Part shown: positions 26,216-34,529 of the stretch, piece by piece | How positions within the stretch are numbered: position 1 is the stretch's first letter | Layout: every line of letters starts with the position of its first letter | Assembly: GCA_045596365.1 (NCBI GenBank) | Contig: JAZOCE010000022.1 | Coordinates: forward strand, 51,123 to 115,122 | Reading direction: 5' to 3' | DNA from: RGIG4079 sp045596365 | GTDB taxonomy: Bacteria > Bacteroidota > Bacteroidia > Bacteroidales > Muribaculaceae | DNA: 64,000 nucleotides | Made by a program: the position numbers and the translations under genes | Notes under the pieces: model-generated | Told to the model about the DNA's origin: nothing | What the model saw: only the letters and a program-made list of their open reading frames with translations | Databases searched by the model: none

Positions 26216-26802
26216 TGAATGTGCTGAGAAATCTAAAAGGATATAAACTCTTGCTTGCAAGCGCATCGCCTCGTCGCAAGGAATTGTTGGCTATGCTTGG
26301 ACTCGAGTTTGATCTATACTCAGGGAAAGATGTTGATGAAAGCTATCCTGAGGATATTGAAACAGATGAGATTGCTAAATTTCTTGCGCAAAAGAAAGCC
26401 GATGCCTATGTCAAAGAGTTGGCTTCCGATGAAATCGTAATTACTGCTGACACGATTGTCGTTAATGATGGGACCGTATTAGGGAAACCTGCAAATGAAA
26501 TTGAGGCGAAAACGATGTTGAGTTCATTGTCGGGGCATAAACACAAGGTTATAACGGGAGTTGCAATTACATCGTTGCAAAAGCAAGTGTTATTTTCTGT
26601 TGAAACAGAAGTGGAATTTGCTCAATTGGAAGAAGTGGAAATAGATGAGTATGTTTCAGTGTTCAAACCTCTTGATAAAGCCGGGGCTTATGGTATTCAG
26701 GAATGGATAGGATGTATAGGAGTTAAAAACATATCAGGGAGTTATTATAATGTGATGGGTTTGCCGTTACATCGGTTATATACTGAATTGAAGCATTTTT
26801 AA
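26215..26802 (+). CDS. maf: Maf-type nucleoside triphosphate pyrophosphatase
   Basis: The 195-residue protein has the Maf signature LLLASASPRRKELLAMLG, and ITADTIVV with the catalytic-site Asp. It cleaves non-canonical or pyrimidine nucleoside triphosphates to monophosphate and pyrophosphate and is linked to control of septum formation in some bacteria. ATG 26215 sits in a TAATG overlap with the HAD stop; the upstream in-frame ATG at 26182 lies inside the HAD gene. Its stop overlaps the stop of the convergent ATP-grasp gene by three bases. Confidence 0.95.
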   Translation: MNVLRNLKGYKLLLASASPRRKELLAMLGLEFDLYSGKDVDESYPEDIETDEIAKFLAQKKADAYVKELASDEIVITADTIVVNDGTVLGKPANEIEAKTMLSSLSGHKHKVITGVAITSLQKQVLFSVETEVEFAQLEEVEIDEYVSVFKPLDKAGAYGIQEWIGCIGVKNISGSYYNVMGLPLHRLYTELKHF

Positions 26803-27938
26803 TTTCTTCTTTTAGCGTCTAATGTAATACTGAAGTTTGATCCGGGTGGGATTAGGCTTAGCGTTCCCTCAACTAATCGTTTGTTATCGAATATGGGAAG
26901 TTTTCCTAAAGAAGAGCCTTTGCCGTATTCAACACGCATGATGGCTTCGCTATCATGGGCAACATGTTTTTTGTATAGATGCCATGCAACGACGCCCATT
27001 GTCATTCGAAGATTAAGTTCAATACACGGAGCTATTTTGTATTCATTGTTATCTTGGTAAATTAGCATGTCAACCCCAAAGTGTCCAGAGTATTTAGATG
27101 CGATAACATCGGTTAGAATGATTTCAAGTGCATGTGAAATACTATGTAATTGCTCGATTGAAATCATTGTTGATAAATGATTCTCGATGATCGCATCACT
27201 TGTTGTAATATTTCCGGAATAGGCAGTGCTGTTTCCGGTATAAAACAAAGAATATCCTATTTGCTTAACGGTATTTCCATCGCTATGGAATAACATTGCA
27301 AAATCTGCCAATTTATTTAAAGGCACTTCGCACATGATAGAGCCTTGTCGTTTAATAATGCCTTCGACACGACGAATTAATTCACTTTCTGATAAAGTTG
27401 ATGCGTTTACGACTCCGCGTCCACTACTTGACCATGGTGATTTTATGAAACATCCATTATGCTTTTTTGCAAATGCGATAACATCGTTTGGTGTTTTTGC
27501 TTCAAAGGGGAGAGGTGGCAACTGAAATGATAGAAACTCATTGAGTCGAGATAATATGTCTATTGTGGTACGGCGATGGCTTAGTTGTCTTATCTCTTCT
27601 ATTTGATCTGTGGGGATGAGAGCATTATTATCAATGCCGGCTTCTTTTAATTGTCTTAGCGCATCAAGAGACCATCCCCATGGGCGAGCTTCATAACATT
27701 CATTGTGTAAGGTAGGGATGTATATTGAGGCTTTGATGTTTGTTTTAGTTTTTATGTGTTCAAGCCATTTTATATCAATATTAGGTGCAATAACAACATC
27801 ATTAGGATTTGCATACCAAAAAGGTAATGCTTCTCCTGCTTGATGCAGAGCCATTGCATTTGGAGGTGCAGTGTAGTTGCTTTTGCCATGAGCAAGAGCA
27901 AGGTCATTTTCCGGATTGAATAAATGAATGAGAGACAT
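26799..27938 (-). CDS. predicted ATP-grasp-fold enzyme of unknown substrate
   Basis: The 379-residue protein starts LIHLFNPENDLALAHGKSNY. It has an ATP-grasp-like core at about 165-330: FIKSPWSSSGRGVVNA resembles the phosphate-binding Lys/Ser/Gly loop, and HFGVDMLIY with ELNLRMTMG resembles the metal-binding Asp/Glu and Asn of the grasp site. The N-terminal third could be a Rossmann-like pre-ATP-grasp domain. ATP-grasp enzymes join a carboxylate to an amine or thiol, but nothing tells the substrate. It starts three bases after the manA stop, so the pair is co-transcribed with manA first. Confidence 0.65.
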   Translation of the reverse strand: MSLIHLFNPENDLALAHGKSNYTAPPNAMALHQAGEALPFWYANPNDVVIAPNIDIKWLEHIKTKTNIKASIYIPTLHNECYEARPWGWSLDALRQLKEAGIDNNALIPTDQIEEIRQLSHRRTTIDILSRLNEFLSFQLPPLPFEAKTPNDVIAFAKKHNGCFIKSPWSSSGRGVVNASTLSESELIRRVEGIIKRQGSIMCEVPLNKLADFAMLFHSDGNTVKQIGYSLFYTGNSTAYSGNITTSDAIIENHLSTMISIEQLHSISHALEIILTDVIASKYSGHFGVDMLIYQDNNEYKIAPCIELNLRMTMGVVAWHLYKKHVAHDSEAIMRVEYGKGSSLGKLPIFDNKRLVEGTLSLIPPGSNFSITLDAKRRN

Positions 27939-27941
27939 CCT

Positions 27942-28925
27942 CTATTGGATGTAAGCGGTAATTATTTCGAGATCATTACTGTTTGGCGTAATATCCACCC
28001 AGTGAGTTTTTGCCGGAATGAGAATAGTCTCTCCCTGGCTGATTTTTGCCTCATTGCCGAGATTATCTTTAATTATGCCATTTCCGCGAGTTGCTATAAT
28101 GATGCGGAATGAGTCATATCGAGATACTTGTAGACGGAAATTAGTGTCAATTGTTATTAGGGTGGCAGTGAAGAACGGACATTCTTTTAGTACAATTTCT
28201 CTGTTGATGAGAGGATTAATGTGTCTCATGTAGTCCTCATGCACTCTGAAATCTATTGCATCAAGGGCTAAATCAACATGTAATTCGCGCTTTTCTCCAT
28301 TTAGGTCTGTGCGATTGTAGTCATAAACACGATATGTGATATCTGATGTTTGCTGGATTTCAAGAATTAAGTTACCCGCTCCAATGCTGTGTATACGTCC
28401 AGCAGGAAGGTAGAATAAGTCACCACGACGAGGCGTAAATTTAGCAAGGACATCGCTAAATGTATTATTGGCGATGTGTTGTTTTAACTGAGTAGGGGTG
28501 ATGCTTGATTGTAATCCTGAGTATATATATGCACCTGGTTCCGGATCAAGTGTGTACCATAGCTCGGTTTTTCCCCAGCAGTTGTGGCGCTCAGCGGCAA
28601 GGCTGTCATCGGGATGTACTTGTATTGATAAATCTTTGCTTGCGTCTATGAATTTTATGAGAAGAGGGAATTTATTTCCATATAAGCGATGGATGCGATG
28701 TCCAAGTATATTGTTACCATGCAACTCTAATAATTGCTCAATTGTTTTACCTGAAAATTCACCTTCAGAGACTATTGATTCAAACCCTTCAAGACCTGAA
28801 ATCTCCCAACTCTCACCAATTGGCTCTTGGTGAGAAGGAATGCCTTTAAATGATGTTATGCGACTGCCGCCCCATAACACTGTTTTAAAATATGGTTTAA
28901 ATCTTAGCAGACCTAAATTATTCAT
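27942..28925 (-). CDS. manA: class I mannose-6-phosphate isomerase
   Basis: About 327 residues of a type I phosphomannose isomerase, a zinc cupin interconverting mannose-6-phosphate and fructose-6-phosphate for mannan and GDP-sugar metabolism. Signatures are LRFKPYFKTVLWGG at the start, LSIQVHPDDSLAAE with zinc-ligand His, GKTELWYTLDPEPGA and LFYLPAGRIHSIG. It is the short bacterial form common in Bacteroidales and Firmicutes. ATG 28925 gives the usual N-terminus; an in-frame ATG at 28949 would add eight residues. Confidence 0.93.
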   Translation of the reverse strand: MNNLGLLRFKPYFKTVLWGGSRITSFKGIPSHQEPIGESWEISGLEGFESIVSEGEFSGKTIEQLLELHGNNILGHRIHRLYGNKFPLLIKFIDASKDLSIQVHPDDSLAAERHNCWGKTELWYTLDPEPGAYIYSGLQSSITPTQLKQHIANNTFSDVLAKFTPRRGDLFYLPAGRIHSIGAGNLILEIQQTSDITYRVYDYNRTDLNGEKRELHVDLALDAIDFRVHEDYMRHINPLINREIVLKECPFFTATLITIDTNFRLQVSRYDSFRIIIATRGNGIIKDNLGNEAKISQGETILIPAKTHWVDITPNSNDLEIITAYIQ

Positions 28926-28968
28926 TTCTTTAGTAATCTTTTGACGCAAAATTTAACGCACTAAGATA

Positions 28969-28976
28969 CAAAAGTA
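28969..28976 (-). promoter_or_regulatory. -7 box of manA
   Basis: On the minus strand the site reads TACTTTTG, matching TAnnTTTG, 43 bases before the preferred start. No clear -33 box. Confidence 0.4.
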
Positions 28977-29135
28977 ATATAAATTTCCCATCTGTAAAAG
29001 CATTTAGAAATAATTCTCAGTTTATCATAATTTGACTATGTGGTTGTTGTCTGATGAATGAGTAATGCTAAATGTGTATAACTGGTTAATCATTAGTGTG
29101 ATACAAAAAACGTGAAAAAATAATTGACAAAAAAC

Positions 29136-29166
29136 TTTGCTAATAAAATATTTTACGCTAAATTTG
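29136..29166 (+). promoter_or_regulatory. promoter of the tandem tRNA-Arg genes
   Basis: TTTG at 29136-29139, exactly 19 bases, then TAAATTTG at 29159-29166: a perfect Bacteroidetes housekeeping promoter, with transcription start predicted about 17 bases before the first tRNA. Confidence 0.85.
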
Positions 29167-29186
29167 CACTCGCAAACAAGCAAAAT

Positions 29187-29260
29187 GGCTCCGTAGCTCA
29201 ACTGAATAGAGCATCTGACTACGGATCAGAAGGTTACAGGTTTGAATCCTGTCGGAGTCA
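29187..29260 (+). tRNA. tRNA-Arg (anticodon ACG), copy 1
   Basis: A full cloverleaf is visible. The acceptor stem GGCTCCG/CGGAGTC has one G-U pair; the D arm is GCTC/GAGC. The anticodon stem TCTGA/TCAGA has loop CTACGGA (anticodon ACG, read as ICG), and the T arm is ACAGG/CCTGT. CCA is not encoded. Confidence 0.97.
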
Positions 29261-29277
29261 CAATTTTGTTTCATGAG

Positions 29278-29351
29278 GGCTCCGTAGCTCAACTGAATAG
29301 AGCATCTGACTACGGATCAGAAGGTTACAGGTTTGAATCCTGTCGGAGTCA
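29278..29351 (+). tRNA. tRNA-Arg (anticodon ACG), copy 2
   Basis: Identical over all 74 bases to the copy that begins 91 bases upstream, separated by a 17-base spacer. Both are read from one promoter and end at the same terminator. Tandem identical copies usually serve dosage. Confidence 0.97.
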
Positions 29352-29352
29352 C

Positions 29353-29388
29353 AAAACGAGGGAATTGCATCGCAGTTCCCTCGTTTTT
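29353..29388 (+). terminator. terminator of the tRNA-Arg pair
   Basis: AAAACGAGGGAA at 29353-29364 pairs with TTCCCTCGTTTT at 29376-29387, followed by further T runs. Confidence 0.9.
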
Positions 29389-29434
29389 GTTTTTTCGGTC
29401 TGTTTTGACCAATAGACAAAATAAGAATAAACCC

Positions 29435-29465
29435 AAAAAGGAGTTGCCTTTCGCAACTCCTTTTT
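29435..29465 (-). terminator. terminator of the outer-membrane protein gene
   Basis: A 13-bp perfect stem, AAAAAGGAGTTGC (29435-29447) with GCAACTCCTTTTT (29453-29465), around a five-base loop. It is T-tailed in both directions and lies just past the minus-strand stop. Confidence 0.85.
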
Positions 29466-29487
29466 GTTATGTGAAAGATTTGTGTTT

Positions 29488-30102
29488 TTAGAAGAGGTAG
29501 GCTGCAGTGATAGTCCAATAACGGTTTTTAGCATCAATACCTGTTACGCTTTCAGATGCTTTTGTGAGTCCCAAACCATAGCTTGCGCCAACTTGTATTT
29601 TGTTGAGGATTTGAACGCCTGCGCCAAAGTTCCAAGAAAGATCAAATTTCTTGTTCTCCAATGCATCGCCTATCGCCTTTTTGCTTGTCAGGAATGCAAA
29701 ACTTGGACCTGTAAATAGATAAGGTGCAACAATTTTACCTACACCTGGTAATGCAAATTTATATTTGAGGTTTACAGGTACTTCAATGTAATCGTTATTG
29801 ATTTTGTCAGTAGCCAAAGTCTCAGTACCATCGGTATTGGCAATCATGTAACTTACTTCAGAAGAACGACGAACATACATTACTGATGCATCTACGCCTA
29901 AATTTAGAATAGGAAGATTTACTTCCATCATGAGACCACCTGTGAGTCCGGCTCTATTGTCAGTTGCAATAATATCTTTGTCAAATTTTAAGTCATTGAC
30001 AACAGCACCGGCTTTTACTCCAAATTTGATTTGTGCATTAGCAGACACTCCAAAAGCCATGATAAGAGCCATGGCAATAAAAATGCGTTTTAAGGATTTC
30101 AT
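29488..30102 (-). CDS. outer-membrane beta-barrel protein (porin-like, PorT/OmpX type)
   Basis: The 204-residue protein has a signal peptide (about 1-23, ending GVSANAQ). It then has alternating amphipathic strands (IKFGVKAGAVVNDL, GLTGGLMMEVNL, YIEVPVNLKYKF, QVGASYGLGL) and a C-terminal strand with aromatic end YWTITAAYLF, the usual outer-membrane insertion signal. This is an eight-stranded small barrel of the outer-membrane-beta-barrel family common in Bacteroidetes. Specific role unknown. It is monocistronic with a good promoter and terminator. Confidence 0.9.
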   Translation of the reverse strand: MKSLKRIFIAMALIMAFGVSANAQIKFGVKAGAVVNDLKFDKDIIATDNRAGLTGGLMMEVNLPILNLGVDASVMYVRRSSEVSYMIANTDGTETLATDKINNDYIEVPVNLKYKFALPGVGKIVAPYLFTGPSFAFLTSKKAIGDALENKKFDLSWNFGAGVQILNKIQVGASYGLGLTKASESVTGIDAKNRYWTITAAYLF

Positions 30103-30136
30103 GTTTTAAGTTATTATATTATTAAATTCTTGTGTG

Positions 30137-30168
30137 CAAAGATAAGATACTCTTTGTATTATTACAAA
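30137..30168 (-). promoter_or_regulatory. promoter of the outer-membrane protein gene
   Basis: On the minus strand: TTTG at 30168-30165, 20-base spacer, TATCTTTG at 30144-30137, start about 31 bases before the ATG. Both boxes are perfect. Confidence 0.8.
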
Positions 30169-30235
30169 TATGATGAATAAAAAGTTTTATTACTAAACTT
30201 TTTTGAAATAGTTATGTTTGGTGCGGTAAAAATAT

Positions 30236-30243
30236 TATCTTTG
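30236..30243 (+). promoter_or_regulatory. -7 box of the SufT-like gene
   Basis: TATCTTTG ends seven bases before the ATG, giving a leader of only about four bases. A second box-like TATGTTTG lies at 30213-30220. Confidence 0.5.
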
Positions 30244-30250
30244 TACTATT

Positions 30251-30571
30251 ATGAATGCAGAACAACATCTTGAATTAGAAGAAAAAATTGTATCAATGCT
30301 TAAGACTGTATATGATCCGGAGGTACCGGTTGATATATATAGTTTGGGATTGATATATAAAATCGACCTTAGTGATGAGGGCGATTTAAAAATAGATATG
30401 ACTTTGACTGCTCCTGCATGTCCTGCTGCTGATTTTATTGTTGAGGATGCTCGCATAAAACTTGAAAGTATCGAAGGAATAAATAGTGTGGATATTCAGA
30501 TAGTATTTGAGCCGGAGTGGACAAAGGAGATGATGACAGAAGAAGCAAAACTCGAATTAGGTTTTTTATAG
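30251..30571 (+). CDS. SufT/MIP18-family iron-sulfur assembly factor
   Basis: The 106-residue DUF59 protein shows the family patterns TVYDPEVPVDIYSLGLIY and MTLTAPACPAADFI, where the single Cys is the conserved functional residue. It ends VFEPEWTKEMMTEEAKLELGFL. Relatives such as SufT and eukaryotic MIP18 help mature iron-sulfur proteins. No other suf gene is next to it; the LpxH-like gene follows after eight bases. Confidence 0.92.
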   Translation: MNAEQHLELEEKIVSMLKTVYDPEVPVDIYSLGLIYKIDLSDEGDLKIDMTLTAPACPAADFIVEDARIKLESIEGINSVDIQIVFEPEWTKEMMTEEAKLELGFL

Positions 30572-30579
30572 AGTAATAA

Positions 30580-31332
30580 ATGAGGCAAAACACTTATTTT
30601 ATATCGGATTTACATCTTGGTGCTACTTATCTAAGAAATCCACTTGAATATGAGCGTAGGGTGGTAAGGTGGCTATATTCTATAAAAGATGATGTAAAGT
30701 CGTTATATCTTATGGGTGATATTTTAGATTATTGGTATGAATATCACAATGTCGTGCCTCGCGGTTATGTGCGTTTTTTGGGGGCGCTTGCCGAACTTGT
30801 TGACTCAGGTGTTGAGGTAACGTGGTTCATTGGCAATCATGATATTTGGATTTTTGACTATTTGCCAAATGAAATTGGAGTAAAGGTTGTTGATGGGTAT
30901 CAAGTGAAAGATATTGATGGAAAACGTTTCTTCTTGTCTCATGGCGATGGTTTGGGTGAACTTAAGTTCGGATTCAAAATAATTCGTTCTGTATTTAGAA
31001 ATAAGTTTTGCCAATGGTTATTCTCTGCGATACATCCACGTTGGACTGTGCCGTTTGCACATCGATGGTCCTCTCATAGTAGGAATTATTCTGAAGAAAA
31101 ACCTGTTTTTGAAGGGGAGGGAAAAGAACCATTTATATCTTTTGCTCGCGATTACATGCAAGAAAATGGACATGTAGATTATTTCGTGTTGGGACACAGG
31201 CATATTCTGCTTGACTATGAACTCAAAAGGGACTCTCATCTGATTGTTCTTGGAGATTGGATACATCATTTTTCTTATGGGAAATATGATGGGCAGGAAT
31301 TTTCTCTGCATGAATTTAAAGAAATTTTATGA
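30580..31332 (+). CDS. UDP-2,3-diacylglucosamine diphosphatase-like phosphoesterase (LpxH family)
   Basis: The 250-residue calcineurin-fold enzyme has FISDLHLGA, LMGDILDYWYEY, FIGNHDIWIF, LSHGDGLGE and LGHRHILL, the five metal-ligand blocks of LpxH. It also has the HRWSSHSRNY segment near the middle. LpxH removes UMP from UDP-2,3-diacylglucosamine to give lipid X in lipid A synthesis at the inner membrane. Length and motifs fit the LpxH group of Bacteroidetes. Confidence 0.9.
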   Translation: MRQNTYFISDLHLGATYLRNPLEYERRVVRWLYSIKDDVKSLYLMGDILDYWYEYHNVVPRGYVRFLGALAELVDSGVEVTWFIGNHDIWIFDYLPNEIGVKVVDGYQVKDIDGKRFFLSHGDGLGELKFGFKIIRSVFRNKFCQWLFSAIHPRWTVPFAHRWSSHSRNYSEEKPVFEGEGKEPFISFARDYMQENGHVDYFVLGHRHILLDYELKRDSHLIVLGDWIHHFSYGKYDGQEFSLHEFKEIL

Positions 31333-31471
31333 ATTAAGGTTTATTAACAACAAAATGATAGTATGGCTGTTTGTGAGGATAATGGTTTAATATTCAAAAT
31401 GATATAATAAATAGTTGATATTGAGGTTTTGTAAATATTGCAAAAAAGGTGTTTTTAAACATATAAAAATA

Positions 31472-31503
31472 TTTGGCAGACCAGACAAAAAGGGTGACCT
31501 TTG
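31472..31503 (+). promoter_or_regulatory. possible promoter of a small RNA
   Basis: TTTG at 31472-31475, 20 bases, then GACCTTTG at 31496-31503. Only the first base of the -7 box deviates from TAnnTTTG. Start predicted near 31507. Confidence 0.4.
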
Positions 31504-31506
31504 TAT

Positions 31507-31601
31507 CACAAACCTAAAACAATCTTTTTTACCTTAGAAATTGTACCTATTGGAAACCTATAGTAAGGAGCGTTGGGATTAACGCTCCTTATTGTGTTTT
31601 T
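31507..31601 (+). ncRNA. candidate small non-coding RNA ending in a strong hairpin
   Basis: Downstream of a promoter-like element, about 95 bases without an open frame end in a hairpin with perfect 10-bp stem (31565-31574 with 31581-31590) and a T-rich tail (TTATTGTGTTTTT). CACAA near the 5' end can pair with TTGTG near the 3' end, closing the molecule. It overlaps the end of the convergent PAP2 gene. It could be a Bacteroidales small RNA family member; a covariance search would tell. Alternatively the hairpin is simply the LpxH-unit terminator. Confidence 0.4.
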
Positions 31602-32829
31602 ATAGGGTTATAGATGTTGAAAGCCCTATATTAATAGAATTAATATTTCTTCGTTCTGTAGATTTGAAACCAATTCCGTAGGTCTTAGATGGGTTTATAT
31701 ATAATTCTTTTATAGATGTTTCATAGCCAATGTTTGCTCCTATTGAAAAATCGTTAGTAATACGCATTGAGATGTCAATATTAGCAATTCCGCCTATTGA
31801 ATTGTTACTTACTGAAATTGCTTTTTCGTAAGATTTCAGTGAAAAATTTTGACTATATATACCTCCCGCTTCCATGTTAATGCTAATGATTTTATTGATA
31901 TTGAAGCGATATCCAGGAGTTATTTGTATTCTTATTTGATTTAATGGTGCTACATATATATTTATAGTTTCTTTGTCTATAAATATAGGTGATGATTGAA
32001 ATGAAATAGTGGATGCCAATGATAGGTTATTGAAAATTGGGGCATGCCACTTTAGCCCTGCTTCAAAACCAGGAGAAATGATTAAAGCAAAGTCGTTAAA
32101 ATGGAATTTGTTTAGTGGAATAGAATATGTATTAATTAATGATAGTGAATGGGAATTTTTATTTGGTGTATTAATATTATCAAAGTAATTGTCGATTTGT
32201 TTATTCTTCCATATAAGATTGCTAAATGTATAGCCGATTTGAGCTGATAGTATGCCTATTCCGGCTCCTGTGATAACATCTTTTGGAAGATGGCGTTGGT
32301 CTATGATGCGTTGCATTGCTATGGCAGAGGCAATAGAGTAGGCTCCTAATGAGTACCATGGAGATTTCCATCCAAGTTCGTAAGTTGTTATTGTTGCCCC
32401 GAGATATGCCCAAGCTGAATGCCCAGAAGGGAATGAACGCATATCGGAGCCGTCAGGTCTCAAGGAAGCGATGTTGTCTTTCATGAGAGAAACGCTCCCA
32501 GCCATGAGTAGCGTCGATATTGCTTGTGATGTAGCCATTCGTCCCCATCCTGAATGAGTCGGTATCCCTATTGCTTTCATTGCCCAAGGAAAAACGATTG
32601 GCGCGTATTGTATAGCATCTACAGCTTTTGTGGTGTGGCTAAATTTTTGTGAAATTTCCCATTTATTGAAAGATCTATTTGATACGGCTCCAACTATTGT
32701 GAATGTAGCTCCAGCTGTAAATATGGATAGTTGGTTGGTTTTGTGTGAAGTTATAGAGTCGTTGGCTCGCAATGTGGGGATAAATGCGAGTATAACAAGA
32801 AAAATAATATTTATTTTATTGTTTTTCAT
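31600..32829 (-). CDS. PAP2-family phosphatase with C-terminal outer-membrane-barrel-like part
   Basis: The 409-residue protein has a signal peptide (about 1-22). A PAP2 acid-phosphatase domain with all three motifs follows: KDNIASLRP (117-125), FPSGHS (133-138) and RHLPKD (179-184). Hydrophobic helices fit a membrane phosphatase of the lipid or undecaprenyl-phosphate type. From about residue 215 the protein changes to alternating beta strands to the end (INIGLSTSITL), like an outer-membrane barrel. The fusion would place the phosphatase in the periplasm near the outer membrane; lipid A or another envelope lipid is a possible substrate. Confidence 0.87.
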   Translation of the reverse strand: MKNNKINIIFLVILAFIPTLRANDSITSHKTNQLSIFTAGATFTIVGAVSNRSFNKWEISQKFSHTTKAVDAIQYAPIVFPWAMKAIGIPTHSGWGRMATSQAISTLLMAGSVSLMKDNIASLRPDGSDMRSFPSGHSAWAYLGATITTYELGWKSPWYSLGAYSIASAIAMQRIIDQRHLPKDVITGAGIGILSAQIGYTFSNLIWKNKQIDNYFDNINTPNKNSHSLSLINTYSIPLNKFHFNDFALIISPGFEAGLKWHAPIFNNLSLASTISFQSSPIFIDKETINIYVAPLNQIRIQITPGYRFNINKIISINMEAGGIYSQNFSLKSYEKAISVSNNSIGGIANIDISMRITNDFSIGANIGYETSIKELYINPSKTYGIGFKSTERRNINSINIGLSTSITL

Positions 32830-32885
32830 TGACCTGACTTATTGGAGTACTAAATTACAATAAATCTTTTTATCATACAAAGAAA

Positions 32886-32918
32886 ATGAGTCGAGAAGGG
32901 ATGCCCTTTTCGACTCAT
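32886..32918 (-). terminator. terminator of gdhA
   Basis: A 15-bp stem with one wobble (32886-32900 with 32904-32918) and a three-base loop. On the minus strand it is followed by TTTTCTTTG. It lies 22 bases after the gdhA stop. Confidence 0.85.
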
Positions 32919-32939
32919 TATGGTTAATACAGAGATTGT

Positions 32940-34277
32940 TTAAACAATACCTTGAGCCATCATAGCTTTAGCAACTTTCATGAAGCCGGCAACATTTGCT
33001 CCTTTAACATAGTTGATATATCCACCTTCTTCTTCTCCATAGATTTTGCATTGTTGGTGAATTTCAGCCATGATACTTTGCAATTTAGCATCTACTTCTT
33101 CTGCACTCCAAGATAGTTTTTGTGAGTTTTGAGCCATTTCAAGACCTGAAACAGATACACCACCGGCATTTGCTGCTTTACCTGGAGCATATAGTATTTT
33201 TGCATTGAGGAATTCTTTGATTGCTTCTGGTGTAGATGGCATATTTGCTCCTTCTGAAACTGCAAAACATCCGTTAGCAAGAAGAGTGCGAGCATCATCC
33301 CCATCAAGTTCATTTTGTGTAGCTGATGGCATTGCGATATCACACTTAACATGTTGCCATGGGCGCTCTCCGTCAAAATACTGACAATCATATTCTTCTG
33401 CAAATTCACGAATACGTCCGCGGTAAATATTCTTGAGTTTAAAGATGTATTCAAGTTGCTCTTCTGAAAGACCTTCTGGCACGTAGATAGAGCCGTTAGA
33501 ATCGCTCATTGATACAACTTTTGCTCCAAGTTGGAGTAGCTTTTTTGCTGTATATGTTGCTACGTTTCCTGATCCTGAGATTGCGACTTTTTTGTCTTTG
33601 ATGTCAATGCCTTTTGTCGCGAGCATGTTTAGCAAGAAATATACATTTCCGTAACCTGTTGCCTCTGGTCGTACAAGAGAACCTCCAAATTCACGTCCTT
33701 TACCGGTAAATGTTCCTGTGAACTCATGTGTCATTTTTTTGTACATACCATACATATAACCCACTTCACGACCACCAACTCCTATATCTCCTGCAGGTAC
33801 GTCGGTGTCAGGCCCAATGTGGCGCCACAATTCTGTCATGAATGCTTGGCAGAAACGCATAACTTCCATGTCGCTTTTGCCTCGTGGAGAGAAATCTGAT
33901 CCTCCTTTGCCTCCACCCATTGCGAGGGTTGTCAATGAGTTTTTGAATGTTTGTTCAAAAGCGAGGAATTTCAATATAGATTGGTTGACAGATGAGTGAA
34001 AACGGATACCTCCTTTATAAGGACCAATAGCATTGTTATGTTGAATGCGGTAACCCATGTTGTTTTGAACTTTACCTTTGTCGTCAACCCATGATACGCG
34101 GAATGAATATATGCGGTCGGGAATGCAAAGGCGTTCTATTAAATTATATCGTTCAAATTCTGGATGTTCATTATATGTGTCTTCAATTGTTGTTAACACT
34201 TCTTCTACTGCCTGAATGTATTCAGGCTCATTTGGGAAACGACGTTTAAGGTCGTTGATTACATCGGTAGCTTTCAT
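32940..34277 (-). CDS. gdhA: NADP-type glutamate dehydrogenase
   Basis: The 445-residue hexameric enzyme makes glutamate from 2-oxoglutarate and ammonium, the main ammonium-assimilation route in gut Bacteroidales. Signatures are MGGGKGGSDFSPRGKS with the catalytic Lys, PAGDIGVGGREVGYMYG, and a Rossmann VAISGSGNVATYTAKKLL. Length matches the bacterial S50-I type. It is monocistronic, between a promoter box and its own terminator. Confidence 0.97.
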   Translation of the reverse strand: MKATDVINDLKRRFPNEPEYIQAVEEVLTTIEDTYNEHPEFERYNLIERLCIPDRIYSFRVSWVDDKGKVQNNMGYRIQHNNAIGPYKGGIRFHSSVNQSILKFLAFEQTFKNSLTTLAMGGGKGGSDFSPRGKSDMEVMRFCQAFMTELWRHIGPDTDVPAGDIGVGGREVGYMYGMYKKMTHEFTGTFTGKGREFGGSLVRPEATGYGNVYFLLNMLATKGIDIKDKKVAISGSGNVATYTAKKLLQLGAKVVSMSDSNGSIYVPEGLSEEQLEYIFKLKNIYRGRIREFAEEYDCQYFDGERPWQHVKCDIAMPSATQNELDGDDARTLLANGCFAVSEGANMPSTPEAIKEFLNAKILYAPGKAANAGGVSVSGLEMAQNSQKLSWSAEEVDAKLQSIMAEIHQQCKIYGEEEGGYINYVKGANVAGFMKVAKAMMAQGIV

Positions 34278-34347
34278 AAATTAATCTATTATTGAGTTTT
34301 AATATAGATGATAAATCCCTGTAAAATTATACCTTTTTAAGGTAATG

Positions 34348-34355
34348 CAAAGTTA
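34348..34355 (-). promoter_or_regulatory. -7 box of gdhA
   Basis: On the minus strand TAACTTTG, a perfect box, about 70 bases before the gdhA ATG. A CAAA at 34380-34383 (TTTG on minus) is a possible -33 box with a long 24-base spacer. Confidence 0.5.
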
Positions 34356-34470
34356 TAACTAATTTTGTTTTATTCCTAACAAATTTCAACTTTTTTGCTA
34401 AAAAAATTGATTATTTCTTTCGGGAGACTGGTTTTTCTTGCTTTTTGCTATATTTTTCCGGTGCATTAAA

Positions 34471-34505
34471 TAAAAAGGTTACAAATTTAATTTGCAACCT
34501 TTTTA
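34471..34505 (-). terminator. terminator of the M23 peptidase/ndk side
   Basis: TAAAAAGGTT (34471-34480) pairs with AACCTTTTTA (34496-34505), and an inner CAAAT/ATTTG pair extends the stem. It lies 25 bases after the peptidase stop. Confidence 0.8.
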
Positions 34506-34529
34506 TAATATGGAAAGAAGTGTTTGTTG

